DNA of 64,000 nucleotides from Chryseobacterium luquanense (GCF_026460945.1 NZ_JAOVZV010000018.1:62001-126000), one strand, 5' to 3'. Counted from the stretch's first letter, positions 1 to 8,182 are shown. Translations and numbers: made by a program. The notes: a model not told the origin generated them from the sequence alone.

Positions 1-1056
1 TAAAAGCGACTGAACGCCATTAATCGTAAGGAAAGCATTTTCCTGAGTTTCTTCAGAAATACCGAAATCCATTTTGAGGTTGGGATAACTTTTTTGTACA
101 CGTTCGAAAGATTCAAAAATTACTTCATCAATTCGTACTTCTTCATAGATACTTTGAATATTTTCTTTGTCAAATTTTGTAAGCAGCAGCAAAGAATTGG
201 TTAAATCTGATAATTGATAAACATCTTTAGACATCTGTTTTAAAGCAGAAAGTGTTTCCGGAGAATGTTGCTCTAGTTGAGTTAAATTCTCCAGCTGAAA
301 AGCCATTCTCGTAATGGGGGTTCTGATTTCGTGTGATGCACTTGCAGTAAAATCTTTTTGTGACTGGAAAACATCATTCAGCCTTGAAATCATTGTATTA
401 AATGAATTTGCCAGAATGCTAATTTCATCGTTTGACTGTTCAACGGGAATTTGTGTAGTAAGTTTATGAGCGGTGACTTCAGAAATTTCTTTATTCAAAT
501 CTTCTAAAGGTCGGAGAAATTTTCCCATAAAATAATAGGAAAAGAAACCTATCAGCAAAGTACAGGTGATAAAAGCGGTTATTAAAAGGTATTTCAGATA
601 AGCCAGCTTCGATTTTCCGTTGGCATCATAAGCGCTTGTGAGAATGTAGTAATTTTCACCGTTGATATTTTTAAGTGCTGCATAAATTTCCGGAACAGAT
701 TCTTCGCTGTAAATATCTTTTTTCTTGTCTAATTCTTTAAGCAAATTTTTATCCCAGGTTACTTTCTGGTCTTTTATAGTGCTGTAAATAAGTTCTTTTT
801 GGCCATTAAAAATTAAAATGGTTTCATTTAAAAGGAAATTGTCGGAATTTTCATTGAAAAAAATAGGCGCTTCTTCCTCAAAATTTTTAGATTTTGAAAT
901 AAAATTAGTCGTAAATCCTAATCTTCTTACAAATCGGTCTTTGAATTCTTCACGTCGGAAATCATCAAAGGAAATGTAAATAATAATTAATACAACCGCA
1001 AAAAGTAATGAAAATGAAACGCTCAACGTAAGCGCAATCTTTCTTTTTAAAGACAT
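1..1056 (-). CDS. Sensor histidine kinase, 3' part outside the window
   Basis: An inner-membrane sensor kinase, expected to phosphorylate the response regulator encoded just upstream. The start ATG (complement of 1054-1056) directly follows the regulator stop codon, so the two are one transcription unit. The 352 visible residues hold a first membrane segment (about 8-28), an extracytoplasmic sensor region of about 120 residues, a second membrane segment (about 149-175), a HAMP linker, and a dimerisation/phosphoacceptor helix with the H-box SHEIRTP and His near residue 242. The sequence ends at the beginning of the ATPase domain, so the N, G1 and G2 boxes lie outside the window. The signal sensed cannot be told from the sequence. 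Confidence 0.93.
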   Translation of the reverse strand, partial: MSLKRKIALTLSVSFSLLFAVVLIIIYISFDDFRREEFKDRFVRRLGFTTNFISKSKNFEEEAPIFFNENSDNFLLNETILIFNGQKELIYSTIKDQKVTWDKNLLKELDKKKDIYSEESVPEIYAALKNINGENYYILTSAYDANGKSKLAYLKYLLITAFITCTLLIGFFSYYFMGKFLRPLEDLNKEISEVTAHKLTTQIPVEQSNDEISILANSFNTMISRLNDVFQSQKDFTASASHEIRTPITRMAFQLENLTQLEQHSPETLSALKQMSKDVYQLSDLTNSLLLLTKFDKENIQSIYEEVRIDEVIFESFERVQKSYPNLKMDFGISEETQENAFLTINGVQSLL

Positions 1057-1737
1057 TTATAAAGGATTTAGATAATATCCGAAACCTGATCTTGTATGAA
1101 TAAGTTTTACTTTATATTCTTTGTCGATCTTCTTTCTCAGGAAATTGATATAAACTTCTACCGTATTGGTATTGGTATTAAAATTATGTTCCCAGACATT
1201 CTCTGTAATTTGTTGTTTGGAAACCGTTCTTCCCTGTGCTTCTGCGAGGTAAACCAAAAGCTGGAATTCTTTTAAAGTCAACGCAATTTCATTTCCCGCA
1301 CGGAAAACTTTCTGTTCGGTCTTATTGATAATTAAATCATCGATTCTTATTATCTCTGAATCGATGTTCTCGGAAGATACTTTTCGTCTTAAAAGAGAAT
1401 TCATTCGAAGTAATAATTCTTCAAACTGAAAAGGTTTCACCAAATAATCATCTGCCAACCTTGTAAATGCATCTTTTTTATCTGAGATATCACCATAAGC
1501 CGAGATAATAATGATGGGGGTGTTTTTATCGAAAGAACGAACTGTCTGACAAACATCAAGCCCGTTAATCTTGGGAACATTGATGTCTAAAAGATACAAA
1601 TCATAAGAATTGTTTTTTATCTGACGGAGAAAAGTTTCTCCATCGTAAATTTTATCACACGTAAATTGATTTGATTCTAAAAACTTACTCAGTTCAGCAG
1701 AAAGAATAAGATCGTCTTCCAATAAAAGAATATTCAT
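1057..1737 (-). CDS. OmpR/PhoB-family response regulator
   Basis: A two-component response regulator of 226 aa, the usual length for OmpR/PhoB proteins. The receiver domain (1-115) has the acidic pair near 7-9, the phosphoacceptor Asp51 in LLDINVP, and the conserved Lys in LVKPF. A winged-helix DNA-binding domain (130-226) follows and ends with the typical RSGFGYYL motif. It is transcribed first, and the kinase ATG follows its stop codon without a gap, which suggests translational coupling. Target genes are unknown. Confidence 0.95.
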   Translation of the reverse strand: MNILLLEDDLILSAELSKFLESNQFTCDKIYDGETFLRQIKNNSYDLYLLDINVPKINGLDVCQTVRSFDKNTPIIIISAYGDISDKKDAFTRLADDYLVKPFQFEELLLRMNSLLRRKVSSENIDSEIIRIDDLIINKTEQKVFRAGNEIALTLKEFQLLVYLAEAQGRTVSKQQITENVWEHNFNTNTNTVEVYINFLRKKIDKEYKVKLIHTRSGFGYYLNPL

Positions 1738-1934
1738 CTGGGAAATATTTAATTACGAATTTAATGAATTTTTCAACATTAGACAGGCAATTGAATGCGT
1801 AAACTAGCTTGGCAGAATAATTTAAAATACCTAATGACTTACTGCTAAAGTATTTTGAAGCTTATATTATGATTGATTAAAATAATATTAAACTTTAAAT
1901 TTAAAGCCTAAGATAAATGAAGATTTGAAATTCA

Positions 1935-1964
1935 GTCAAAAAAAAATCCCGAAGAAATCGGGAT
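1935..1964 (-). terminator. Rho-independent terminator of the tRNA cluster
   Basis: On the minus strand a 7-bp stem (arms 1946-1952 and 1958-1964, sequence ATCCCGA/TCGGGAT) is followed by a run of T. It lies just after tRNA-Thr(GGT), the last tRNA of the cluster. Confidence 0.85.
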
Positions 1965-1972
1965 GTAAGATG

Positions 1973-2044
1973 AGCCAACTACGGGACTTGAACCCGTGAC
2001 CTCTTCCTTACCAAGGAAGCACTCTACCGCTGAGCTAAGTCGGC
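1973..2044 (-). tRNA. tRNA-Thr(GGT)
   Basis: A 72-nt cloverleaf with acceptor arms GCCGACT/AGTTGGC, a D-arm, a T-arm with GGTTCAAGTCC, and the anticodon loop TTGGTAA, which reads GGT (Thr). CCA is not encoded. It is the last tRNA of the minus-strand cluster. In many Bacteroidota this position is followed by tuf; here it is followed by a terminator. Confidence 0.95.
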
Positions 2045-2084
2045 CTAAACAAGAAAATCACACTAAAAAGCATGATTTTTGTTG

Positions 2085-2157
2085 AGCGGAAGACGAGGGT
2101 CGAACTCGCGACATTCAGCTTGGAAGGCTGACGCTCTACCAACTGAGCTACTTCCGC
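2085..2157 (-). tRNA. tRNA-Gly(TCC), copy 1
   Basis: A 73-nt cloverleaf with acceptor arms GCGGAAG/CTTCCGC and anticodon loop CTTCCAA, which reads TCC (Gly). First of three copies by coordinate, part of the 421-bp repeat. Confidence 0.95.
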
Positions 2158-2241
2158 AATTTTGTTTCCAAAACTATTGGTAAACGCTGTGCAAACTTAG
2201 GAATAAACCTAAAAATCTACAAGACTTTTTAATATAAAATG

Positions 2242-2322
2242 TGGGGAGAGCAGGATTCGAACCTGCGAAGCCGAAGCAACTGAGTTACAGTCAGTCCCAT
2301 TTAGCCACTCTGGAATCTCCCC
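2242..2322 (-). tRNA. tRNA-Tyr(GTA), copy 1
   Basis: An 81-nt class II tRNA with a long variable arm, acceptor arms GGGGAGA/TCTCCCC, and anticodon loop CTGTAAC, which reads GTA (Tyr). Confidence 0.95.
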
Positions 2323-2342
2323 AGATATTTTATATTAAATTG

Positions 2343-2416
2343 AGCCTCCAGAGGGACTCGAACCCACGACCTGCTGATTACAAATCAGCTGCTCTAGCCA
2401 ACTGAGCTATGGAGGC
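2343..2416 (-). tRNA. tRNA-Thr(TGT), copy 1
   Basis: A 74-nt cloverleaf with acceptor arms GCCTCCA/TGGAGGC and anticodon loop TTTGTAA, which reads TGT (Thr). Confidence 0.95.
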
Positions 2417-2505
2417 AATTTAATAAAAACTGAAAGCTATCAGAGAAAATCTACCCTGTGCTGCATCAGCAGTTAAAAAAATCACGCCTTTATGGTGTGA
2501 AATTG

Positions 2506-2578
2506 AGCGGAAGACGAGGGTCGAACTCGCGACATTCAGCTTGGAAGGCTGACGCTCTACCAACTGAGCTACTTCCGC
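2506..2578 (-). tRNA. tRNA-Gly(TCC), copy 2
   Basis: Identical to the copy at 2085-2157, shifted by exactly 421 bp. Confidence 0.95.
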
Positions 2579-2662
2579 AATTTTGTTTCCAAAACTATTG
2601 GTAAACGCTGTGCAAACTTAGGAATAAACCTAAAAATCTACAAGACTTTTTAATATAAAATG

Positions 2663-2743
2663 TGGGGAGAGCAGGATTCGAACCTGCGAAGCCGAAGCAA
2701 CTGAGTTACAGTCAGTCCCATTTAGCCACTCTGGAATCTCCCC
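2663..2743 (-). tRNA. tRNA-Tyr(GTA), copy 2
   Basis: Identical to the copy at 2242-2322, shifted by exactly 421 bp. Confidence 0.95.
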
Positions 2744-2763
2744 AGATATTTTATATTAAATTG

Positions 2764-2837
2764 AGCCTCCAGAGGGACTCGAACCCACGACCTGCTGATT
2801 ACAAATCAGCTGCTCTAGCCAACTGAGCTATGGAGGC
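2764..2837 (-). tRNA. tRNA-Thr(TGT), copy 2
   Basis: Identical to the copy at 2343-2416, shifted by exactly 421 bp. Confidence 0.95.
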
Positions 2838-2926
2838 AATTTAATAAAAACTGAAAGCTATCAGAGAAAATCTACCCTGTGCTGCATCAGCAGTTAAAAA
2901 AATCACGCCTTTATGGTGTGAAATTG

Positions 2927-2999
2927 AGCGGAAGACGAGGGTCGAACTCGCGACATTCAGCTTGGAAGGCTGACGCTCTACCAACTGAGCTACTTCCGC
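2927..2999 (-). tRNA. tRNA-Gly(TCC), copy 3
   Basis: Identical to copies 1 and 2 and still inside the perfectly repeated part of the block. Confidence 0.95.
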
Positions 3000-3084
3000 A
3001 ATTTTGTTTCCAAAACTATTGGTAAATGCTGTGCAAAACTAAGAATAATTCTTGAATCTTGCAAGATTTTTTTAATATAAAATG

Positions 3085-3165
3085 TGGGGAGAGCAGGATT
3101 CGAACCTGCGAAGCCGAAGCAACTGAGTTACAGTCAGTCCCATTTAGCCACTCTGGAATCTCCCC
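3085..3165 (-). tRNA. tRNA-Tyr(GTA), copy 3
   Basis: The same tRNA as copies 1 and 2, but the spacer between it and tRNA-Gly has diverged (from about 3027 on). This marks it as part of the older, probably ancestral unit. Confidence 0.95.
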
Positions 3166-3185
3166 AGATATTTTATATTAAATTG

Positions 3186-3259
3186 AGCCTCCAGAGGGAC
3201 TCGAACCCACGACCTGCTGATTACAAATCAGCTGCTCTAGCCAACTGAGCTATGGAAGC
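3186..3259 (-). tRNA. tRNA-Thr(TGT), copy 3
   Basis: First tRNA to be transcribed. It has one change from the other two copies: the 5' acceptor strand is GCTTCCA instead of GCCTCCA. This turns a C-G pair into a U-G wobble at position 3 of the acceptor stem and should still be functional. Confidence 0.94.
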
Positions 3260-3308
3260 CTATAAAACAAAAAGAATTCAAAAGATCTCTATTCCTTTTT
3301 TGCGTGTG

Positions 3309-3340
3309 CAAATATAGAACGGATTTTTTGAATTCTCAAA
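3309..3340 (-). promoter_or_regulatory. Promoter of the tRNA cluster
   Basis: On the minus strand, TTTG (complement of 3337-3340), a 20-nt gap, then TATATTTG (complement of 3309-3316). This matches the Bacteroidota pattern. Transcription would start about 45 nt before the first tRNA-Thr(TGT). Confidence 0.75.
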
Positions 3341-3369
3341 CTTTTTAGAAAGTTTTTTTACTTTTTTTA

Positions 3370-3660
3370 TTAAGCTAATTCTTTTTTCTTGATTAACAGT
3401 TTCTTAGCAGCATCAACGCATTGATCTAAACTCTCCTCAAAACTAATTGATGTTTTTTTAACCACAATATCGTCTCCCGGAACGACCAAAATCAACTCTG
3501 TGGTCTTATTTGATTTATCAGAATTGTTTTCAACTTTCAAAAATACTTTGCATTCTTGAATTTTGTCATAAAACGTTTCTAGTTTGCTTACCTTTTTGTC
3601 TACATGTGACTCTAGTGGTTCGTGTGGAGTTAAGCCGATTGCTTGTACTGAAATCTTCAT
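3370..3660 (-). CDS. hpf: Ribosome hibernation-promoting factor, short form (HPF/RaiA family)
   Basis: A 96-aa ribosome-associated protein. The family binds the 30S subunit near the decoding centre and silences ribosomes in stationary phase. The length and the layout (MKISVQAIGLTPHEPLESHV at the N-terminus and the C-terminal DQCVDAAKKLLIKKKE helix) fit the short HPF form without a dimerisation tail. Its start codon overlaps the end of the upstream recombinase gene by 4 bp, so the two are co-translated. In many Bacteroidota hpf lies between a xer gene and the same tRNA cluster, as here. Confidence 0.92.
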   Translation of the reverse strand: MKISVQAIGLTPHEPLESHVDKKVSKLETFYDKIQECKVFLKVENNSDKSNKTTELILVVPGDDIVVKKTSISFEESLDQCVDAAKKLLIKKKELA

Positions 3661-4544
3661 AATTCTTCTTTTTTAATTGCTCTTGGATGAGCTTGATTAA
3701 ACACTTTTTTCAACTGTTCTATATTGGCATTAGTGTACACTTGTGTGCTTGCAAGACTAGAATGACCCAATATTTTTTTTACTTTCGATATCTCTGCCCC
3801 ATTGTCTAAAACATGCGTCGCGAAGCTGTGTCTTAAAATGTGAGGACTTCTTTTTTCTTTCGAAGTTACAAGACTAAGGTACTTATTAACTACTACATAG
3901 ACAAATTTTTCTGTGAGTTTTTTTCCCTTTTTATTGATAAAAAAATAGGATTTAAAATCATCCAATGGTTTTCTTATCTTTAGATAGTCTTTTAGCAAAG
4001 CGCTTAAAGCTCCAGAAATAGGTATATATCTTTCTTTGTTACCTTTCCCTAAGATTTTAAGCTCATTTCCTTCTAAGTTTACACTTTCAAATATTAAGCC
4101 ACAAAGTTCAGATTTTCGAATTCCGGTTTGATATAAAGTTTCAACAATAGATTTATGAAGTACATCCTCTACTTCATCAAAAATCTCAGTCTGTAAAACG
4201 TGCATTTCGTCTTGAGAGATGGGGATTTGCTTTTCGGGATAGAATTTTAATGATGATATACTTTCTATGGGAGAAACTTTAATTTCACCCAGTTTTAAAA
4301 GAAATAGATAGAAGCTGCGAAGTGTAGAAAGTTTTCTGTTGATCGTTCTTTTAGAAATACCATTCTCGCTGAGCTGAACAATAAAATTTCTGATTATTTT
4401 TTTATCAGCCTTAAGAATATCTTCGGAAGATTCCGTTTTAAGATAAAAAGAGTAGAAATCTTCGAGATCACGACGATAGCTTATAATAGTATGAGGCGAA
4501 TACCTCTTCTCTAATTGTAAATAGTCTAAAAATTTTTCTCGCAT
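3657..4544 (-). CDS. Tyrosine recombinase of the XerC/XerD family
   Basis: A site-specific recombinase, probably for chromosome dimer resolution. An N-terminal SAM-like core-binding domain (about 1-90) precedes the catalytic domain with the first Arg in TGIRKSEL, the HxLR box in HILRHSFATHV, a His in GHSS and the Tyr nucleophile in TQVYTN. I chose the ATG at 4544 (MREKFLDY); it gives 295 aa and the normal N-terminus, while a start at 4565 adds seven unusual residues. A possible -7 box lies on the minus strand at 4563-4570. Whether this is the dimer-resolving XerC or a housekeeping paralogue is open. Confidence 0.9.
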   Translation of the reverse strand: MREKFLDYLQLEKRYSPHTIISYRRDLEDFYSFYLKTESSEDILKADKKIIRNFIVQLSENGISKRTINRKLSTLRSFYLFLLKLGEIKVSPIESISSLKFYPEKQIPISQDEMHVLQTEIFDEVEDVLHKSIVETLYQTGIRKSELCGLIFESVNLEGNELKILGKGNKERYIPISGALSALLKDYLKIRKPLDDFKSYFFINKKGKKLTEKFVYVVVNKYLSLVTSKEKRSPHILRHSFATHVLDNGAEISKVKKILGHSSLASTQVYTNANIEQLKKVFNQAHPRAIKKEEL

Positions 4545-4555
4545 ACTTTTGTAAA

Positions 4556-4602
4556 TATAAAACAAAAATAACTTCTTAAATATAATTATTTAAGAAGTTA
4601 TT
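4556..4602 (-). terminator. Terminator of rpsU
   Basis: A perfect 16-bp inverted repeat (4567-4582 and 4587-4602) with a 4-nt loop, followed on the minus strand by TTTTTGTTTT. It lies between rpsU and xer and may also act from the other side. Confidence 0.8.
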
Positions 4603-4625
4603 TAGTATGTGTTTAAGAAAATATC

Positions 4626-4823
4626 TTAAGCTTGCTCTTCCTTGCTTAATCCTCTTTGCTTATAAGCCGCTTTTAATCTAGCTTGTCTAAGAGTTACAGA
4701 AGGCTTAATAAAAGCTTGTCTTGATCTTAATTGACGAACAGTACCTGTTTTGTCAAATTTTCTTTTATATTTTTTTAACGCTCTGTCGATAGACTCTCCG
4801 TCTTTTACTGGAATTATTAACAT
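4626..4823 (-). CDS. rpsU: Small-subunit ribosomal protein bS21
   Basis: A 65-aa basic protein of the 30S subunit that lies close to the anti-Shine-Dalgarno region. The start MLIIPVKDGESIDRALKKYK and the Arg/Lys-rich middle are typical for S21. It has its own promoter and terminator and precedes xer-hpf-tRNAs, the common Bacteroidota order. Confidence 0.96.
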   Translation of the reverse strand: MLIIPVKDGESIDRALKKYKRKFDKTGTVRQLRSRQAFIKPSVTLRQARLKAAYKQRGLSKEEQA

Positions 4824-4846
4824 ATATTACATCTCATTTTGGATTG

Positions 4847-4877
4847 CAAAACTAAGTTTTTTTTATTAAACTACAAA
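4847..4877 (-). promoter_or_regulatory. Promoter of rpsU
   Basis: On the minus strand, TTTG (complement of 4874-4877), a 19-nt gap, then TAGTTTTG (complement of 4847-4854), about 25 nt before the ATG. A textbook Bacteroidota promoter. Confidence 0.8.
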
Positions 4878-5241
4878 CTTTATGAGATAAAAATATTCAA
4901 TTTTTATTTATTTAACCCAGTGAATTATAGAGGAAGGTTATTTATGATACAATAAATTCGTGTATAGTTTTGATTATCAAATGGATGTATTATAGGCGAT
5001 CTGGATGTAATTTATGACTTTATGCTAAGAGAATTAAAGAAATTCATCTTAGATTAGAACTTTTATTCAAGCCAATTACATCGAAACTATTTGATTTAGA
5101 AATTGTTGTGCTAAATATTACTGCAGATATTTATCAATAGATTCAGAATATCAATTATTTAGACATCTCTCCAATTTAAACTAAAAGGAATAGTATTAAA
5201 ATAGCTCTAATTTAATAATACACTATGCGTTAACTTACTTA
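4878..5241. other. Gene-free AT-rich stretch
   Basis: No convincing reading frame, tRNA, terminator or strong inverted repeat was found. Stop codons are dense in all frames. Together with the doubtful frame that follows, it looks like decayed sequence at a rearrangement joint between the rpsU and rplK units. Confidence 0.5.
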
Positions 5242-5691
5242 TTGACGATAAAAAGAAATAAGAATAAGACGAAAGTTGGGAAAAGTAAAGATTTTGCATC
5301 CCATCTTTTCAGTCAAATGTTATTTACATTAATTATAGGTGCAAATTTTTATAAAAACAAGGTATATGCTGTAAAAGGAGGTGTTTTTTTAGTTGATGAA
5401 AATTTAAACGTTCTGAAAAGGTTTAAACATGATAGGGTGTTGGTTTCCAAATCTGATAATTTTTCAAAATTTGGTGTACGTATTACATTTATTCGTGAAG
5501 TGGAGCTATTGATGGTAAAGAAATTATATGAGTCCGCAACAGAATTTTTGATTCTTACGATTTGGTTTATAAAATCAGGCCATTATAGCTATTTTGGAAA
5601 CGATATCAATTATTATAATTACAGAGGTGAAAATGTAGGGAGTAAAAATCCTGAAAAAAATACTCTGATGAAAATACATAAGAATTATTGA
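5242..5691 (+). pseudogene. Doubtful 149-aa frame, perhaps a gene remnant
   Basis: An open frame starting with TTG and lacking a promoter or ribosome site that I can recognise. The first 85 residues read like a protein (VYAVKGGVFLVDENLNVLKR). After about nucleotide 5500 another frame gives a more protein-like reading, with GAIDGKEII and later FDSYDLVYKI, broken by a TGA. This suggests a frameshifted, decaying gene. I do not recognise the family. It may be no gene at all. Confidence 0.3.
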
Positions 5692-5830
5692 GTCTTAGTT
5701 TTCGATTATCAATGTCATTATTATGATAAAAAGTACCATTATATTGGTATTGAAAATGATGAGAAACATTCTTGTAGAAAAGACCGGTTAAATTTTTTTT
5801 AAATCTTTCTAAAAATCAGTTAATTACTTT

Positions 5831-5860
5831 TTGCAAATTAAAAATAATTTCATAATTTTG
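5831..5860 (+). promoter_or_regulatory. Promoter of the rplKAJL operon
   Basis: TTG (5831-5833), a 19-nt gap and TAATTTTG (5853-5860). Transcription should start near 5865, leaving a leader of about 93 nt before rplK. It shows that the ribosomal operon here starts at rplK, without nusG or secE. Confidence 0.8.
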
Positions 5861-5870
5861 CAGTCCGAAA

Positions 5871-5905
5871 AGTAGGTTTACTTTATGTGAGTGCGGTAAC
5901 CTGCT
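5871..5905 (+). promoter_or_regulatory. Leader hairpin of rplK
   Basis: AGTAGGTT (5871-5878) can pair with AACCTGCT (5898-5905) in eight pairs including one G-U, closing a 19-nt loop, right at the start of the expected transcript. In other bacteria L1 represses its operon by binding the rplK leader, so this is a candidate autoregulatory site. The link to L1 is inference. Confidence 0.45.
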
Positions 5906-5957
5906 GAATAATAAATGCTTCCAAACTCATTAATTATTCAAATTTAAAAAACAAACA

Positions 5958-6404
5958 ATGGCTAAAAAAGTCTTTAAAATGGTTAAGCTCCAAGTAAAAG
6001 GAGGAGCAGCAAACCCATCTCCACCAGTAGGTCCAGCTTTGGGTTCTGCAGGTGTGAACATCATGGAGTTTTGTAAGCAATTTAACGGAAGAACTCAAGA
6101 TAAGCCAGGACAAGTTTTACCTGTAGTAATTACAGTATACGAAGACAAATCTTTTGAATTCGTAATTAAAACTCCTCCTGCAGCAATCCAATTAATGGAT
6201 GCGGCTAAAATCAAGGGTGGTTCTGGAGAACCAAACAGAAACAAAGTAGGTGCTGTATCTTGGGCTCAGGTTCAAAAGATCGCTGAAGACAAGATGACTG
6301 ATCTAAACTGTTTCACAATGGATTCTGCAGTTTCTATGGTTGCAGGTACTGCAAGATCTATGGGATTAAGAGTAACAGGAACTAAACCAACTTTTAACGC
6401 TTAA
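5958..6404 (+). CDS. rplK: Large-subunit ribosomal protein uL11
   Basis: A 148-aa 50S protein at the GTPase-associated centre. It has the proline-rich N-terminus ([20 protein letters not shown]) and the rRNA-binding C-terminal half, with normal length. It is first in rplK-rplA-rplJ-rplL; rplA follows after 11 nt. In most Bacteroidota nusG precedes it. Here no nusG is present, and the promoter directly upstream takes over. Confidence 0.98.
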   Translation: MAKKVFKMVKLQVKGGAANPSPPVGPALGSAGVNIMEFCKQFNGRTQDKPGQVLPVVITVYEDKSFEFVIKTPPAAIQLMDAAKIKGGSGEPNRNKVGAVSWAQVQKIAEDKMTDLNCFTMDSAVSMVAGTARSMGLRVTGTKPTFNA

Positions 6405-6415
6405 TACTTAGAGAA

Positions 6416-7108
6416 ATGGCAAAATTGACTAAAAAGCAAAAAGAAGCAGCTAGCAAAGTAGAAAAAGGAAGAATCTATAACCTTGAAGAAGGTTCTGCTC
6501 TTGTAAAAGAGGTGAACACTGCAAAGTTTGATGCTTCTGTAGATATCGCTGTAAGATTGGGTGTAGATCCAAGAAAAGCAAACCAAATGGTAAGAGGTGT
6601 AGTATCTCTTCCTCACGGAACTGGTAAAGATGTTAAAGTTTTGGCTTTAGTAACTCCAGATAAAGAAGCAGAAGCTAAAGCAGCTGGTGCTGATTATGTA
6701 GGTCTTGACGAATATTTACAAAAAATCAAAGAAGGTTGGACAGATGTTGACGTTATCGTTACTATGCCGGCTGTGATGGGTAAATTAGGACCATTGGGTA
6801 GAGTTTTAGGACCAAGAGGTTTGATGCCTAACCCTAAATCAGGTACTGTAACTATGGAAATTGGTAAAGCAGTAACTGAAGTAAAAGCTGGTAAAATTGA
6901 CTTTAAAGTAGATAAATACGGTATTATCCACGCTGGTATTGGTAAAGTATCTTTCGATGCTGCTAAAATCAAGGAAAATGCTCAGGAATTGATCTCTACT
7001 TTGATCAAAATGAAACCAACTGCTGCTAAAGGTACTTATGTGAAGAGCATTTATTTGTCTTCTACAATGAGCCCGGGTATTGCAATTGATACAAAAGCTG
7101 TTAACTAA
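6416..7108 (+). CDS. rplA: Large-subunit ribosomal protein uL1
   Basis: The 50S L1-stalk protein, 230 aa, normal length. The signature region ([10 protein letters not shown] near 137-146) and the surrounding [12 protein letters not shown] are intact. In other bacteria it also represses its own operon by binding the mRNA leader. rplJ follows after 17 nt. Confidence 0.98.
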   Translation: MAKLTKKQKEAASKVEKGRIYNLEEGSALVKEVNTAKFDASVDIAVRLGVDPRKANQMVRGVVSLPHGTGKDVKVLALVTPDKEAEAKAAGADYVGLDEYLQKIKEGWTDVDVIVTMPAVMGKLGPLGRVLGPRGLMPNPKSGTVTMEIGKAVTEVKAGKIDFKVDKYGIIHAGIGKVSFDAAKIKENAQELISTLIKMKPTAAKGTYVKSIYLSSTMSPGIAIDTKAVN

Positions 7109-7125
7109 TACTAAATCCTAAGACA

Positions 7126-7713
7126 ATGACAAAAGACCAAAAAGTTGTAGCGATACAAGAGATCAAAGACTTGCTTCAGGATGCTAAAGTAGTATATGTT
7201 GCAGATCTTGAAGGATTGAATGCTGGTAAAGCTTCAGACTTCAGAAGACAGGCTTTCAAGCAAAACATCAAAGTAAAAGTGGTGAAAAATACACTTTTGC
7301 AAAAAGCAATGGAACAAATTGACGGAGTAGATTTCTCTGAAATGTTTGGTACTTTCAAAGGAAACTCTGCATTAATGATTGCTGAAACTGCTAACGCTCC
7401 AGCAAAATTAATCAAAGACTTCAGAAAGAAAGAAGAAAAGCCGGCTTTAAAATCAGCTTTCGTACAAGAAACTTTCTATGTTGGTGACAATAACCTTGAT
7501 GCTCTAGTAAGCATTAAGTCTAGAGAAGAAATGATCGGTGAAATCATCGGATTACTTCAGTCTCCAATCCAAAGAGTTGTTTCTGCTCTTCAAAACAAAT
7601 CTGAAACTGCAGAAACCGCAACTGAAGAAGTTGCTGCTCCAGCGGTAGAAGAAACTCCAGCTACTGAAACTCCAGAAGCTGCTGCAGAAGGAGAAGCTCC
7701 AGCTGCAGAATAA
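7126..7713 (+). CDS. rplJ: Large-subunit ribosomal protein uL10
   Basis: Stalk base protein that carries the L7/L12 dimers. Residues 1-160 form the usual L10 domain and L12-binding helix. After that comes a tail of about 35 residues made mostly of Ala, Glu, Pro and Thr (EEVAAPAVEETPATETPEAA), which makes the 195-aa protein longer than many L10 proteins. The role of the acidic tail is unknown. Confidence 0.97.
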   Translation: MTKDQKVVAIQEIKDLLQDAKVVYVADLEGLNAGKASDFRRQAFKQNIKVKVVKNTLLQKAMEQIDGVDFSEMFGTFKGNSALMIAETANAPAKLIKDFRKKEEKPALKSAFVQETFYVGDNNLDALVSIKSREEMIGEIIGLLQSPIQRVVSALQNKSETAETATEEVAAPAVEETPATETPEAAAEGEAPAAE

Positions 7714-7761
7714 TTAGACTCTCAAAAAAATCAATCAATAATCAACAAAAACATTACAACA

Positions 7762-8127
7762 ATGTCAGATTTAAAAAATTTAGCTGAAACGCTAGTAAAC
7801 TTAACAGTAAAAGACGTAAACGAATTAGCAACTATCCTTAAAGATGAGTACGGAATTGAGCCTGCTGCTGCTGCAGTTGTTATGGCTGGTCCTGGTGCTG
7901 AAGCTGCTGAAGAAAAGACAGAATTCGACGTAATTCTTAAGTCTGCAGGTGCTTCTAAATTAGCTATCGTTAAATTGGTAAAAGATTTAACTGGTGCAGG
8001 TCTTAAAGAAGCTAAAGATATCGTAGACGGAGCTCCTTCAGCTATTAAAGAAGGTATCTCTAAAGACGAAGCTGAAGCTCTTAAGAAGCAATTAGAAGAA
8101 GCTGGTGCTGAAGTAGAATTGAAGTAA
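7762..8127 (+). CDS. rplL: Large-subunit ribosomal protein bL12 (L7/L12)
   Basis: A 121-aa stalk protein that recruits translation GTPases. N-terminal dimerisation domain (1-30), an Ala-rich hinge (about 33-50) and the C-terminal domain with [20 protein letters not shown]. Last gene of the operon, since a strong terminator follows instead of rpoB. Confidence 0.98.
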   Translation: MSDLKNLAETLVNLTVKDVNELATILKDEYGIEPAAAAVVMAGPGAEAAEEKTEFDVILKSAGASKLAIVKLVKDLTGAGLKEAKDIVDGAPSAIKEGISKDEAEALKKQLEEAGAEVELK

Positions 8128-8148
8128 TTTTCAATTTTTAAATATAAG

Positions 8149-8182
8149 GAAGCGGTAAACTTGGTTTACCGCTTCTTTTTTT
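8149..8182 (+). terminator. Terminator after rplL
   Basis: A 12-bp perfect stem GAAGCGGTAAAC/GTTTACCGCTTC (8149-8160, 8164-8175) with loop TTG, followed by seven T. It separates the ribosomal operon from the genes before rpoB. Confidence 0.93.

Larger units (their letters stand above)
2082..3026. repeat. Tandem repeat of a 421-bp Thr-Tyr-Gly tRNA unit
   Basis: 2082-2502 and 2503-2923 look identical base for base, spacers included. Identity continues into the third unit from 2924 to 3026, after which spacers diverge while the tRNA genes stay conserved. The third unit continues to 3260. The pattern fits a recent tandem duplication in which unit 3 keeps the old upstream flank. Confidence 0.9.

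Noticed and set aside
2082..3260. tRNA triplication as a CRISPR-like or integrative element
   Set aside because: Repeat units are whole tRNA genes without spacers of uniform size, integrase gene or attachment duplications; the nearby xer gene is the standard neighbour of hpf in this phylum.
6401..6616. Minus-strand frame of 71 codons inside the rplA region
   Set aside because: Lies wholly over rplA, low-complexity aromatic composition, no promoter; a shadow of the plus-strand gene.
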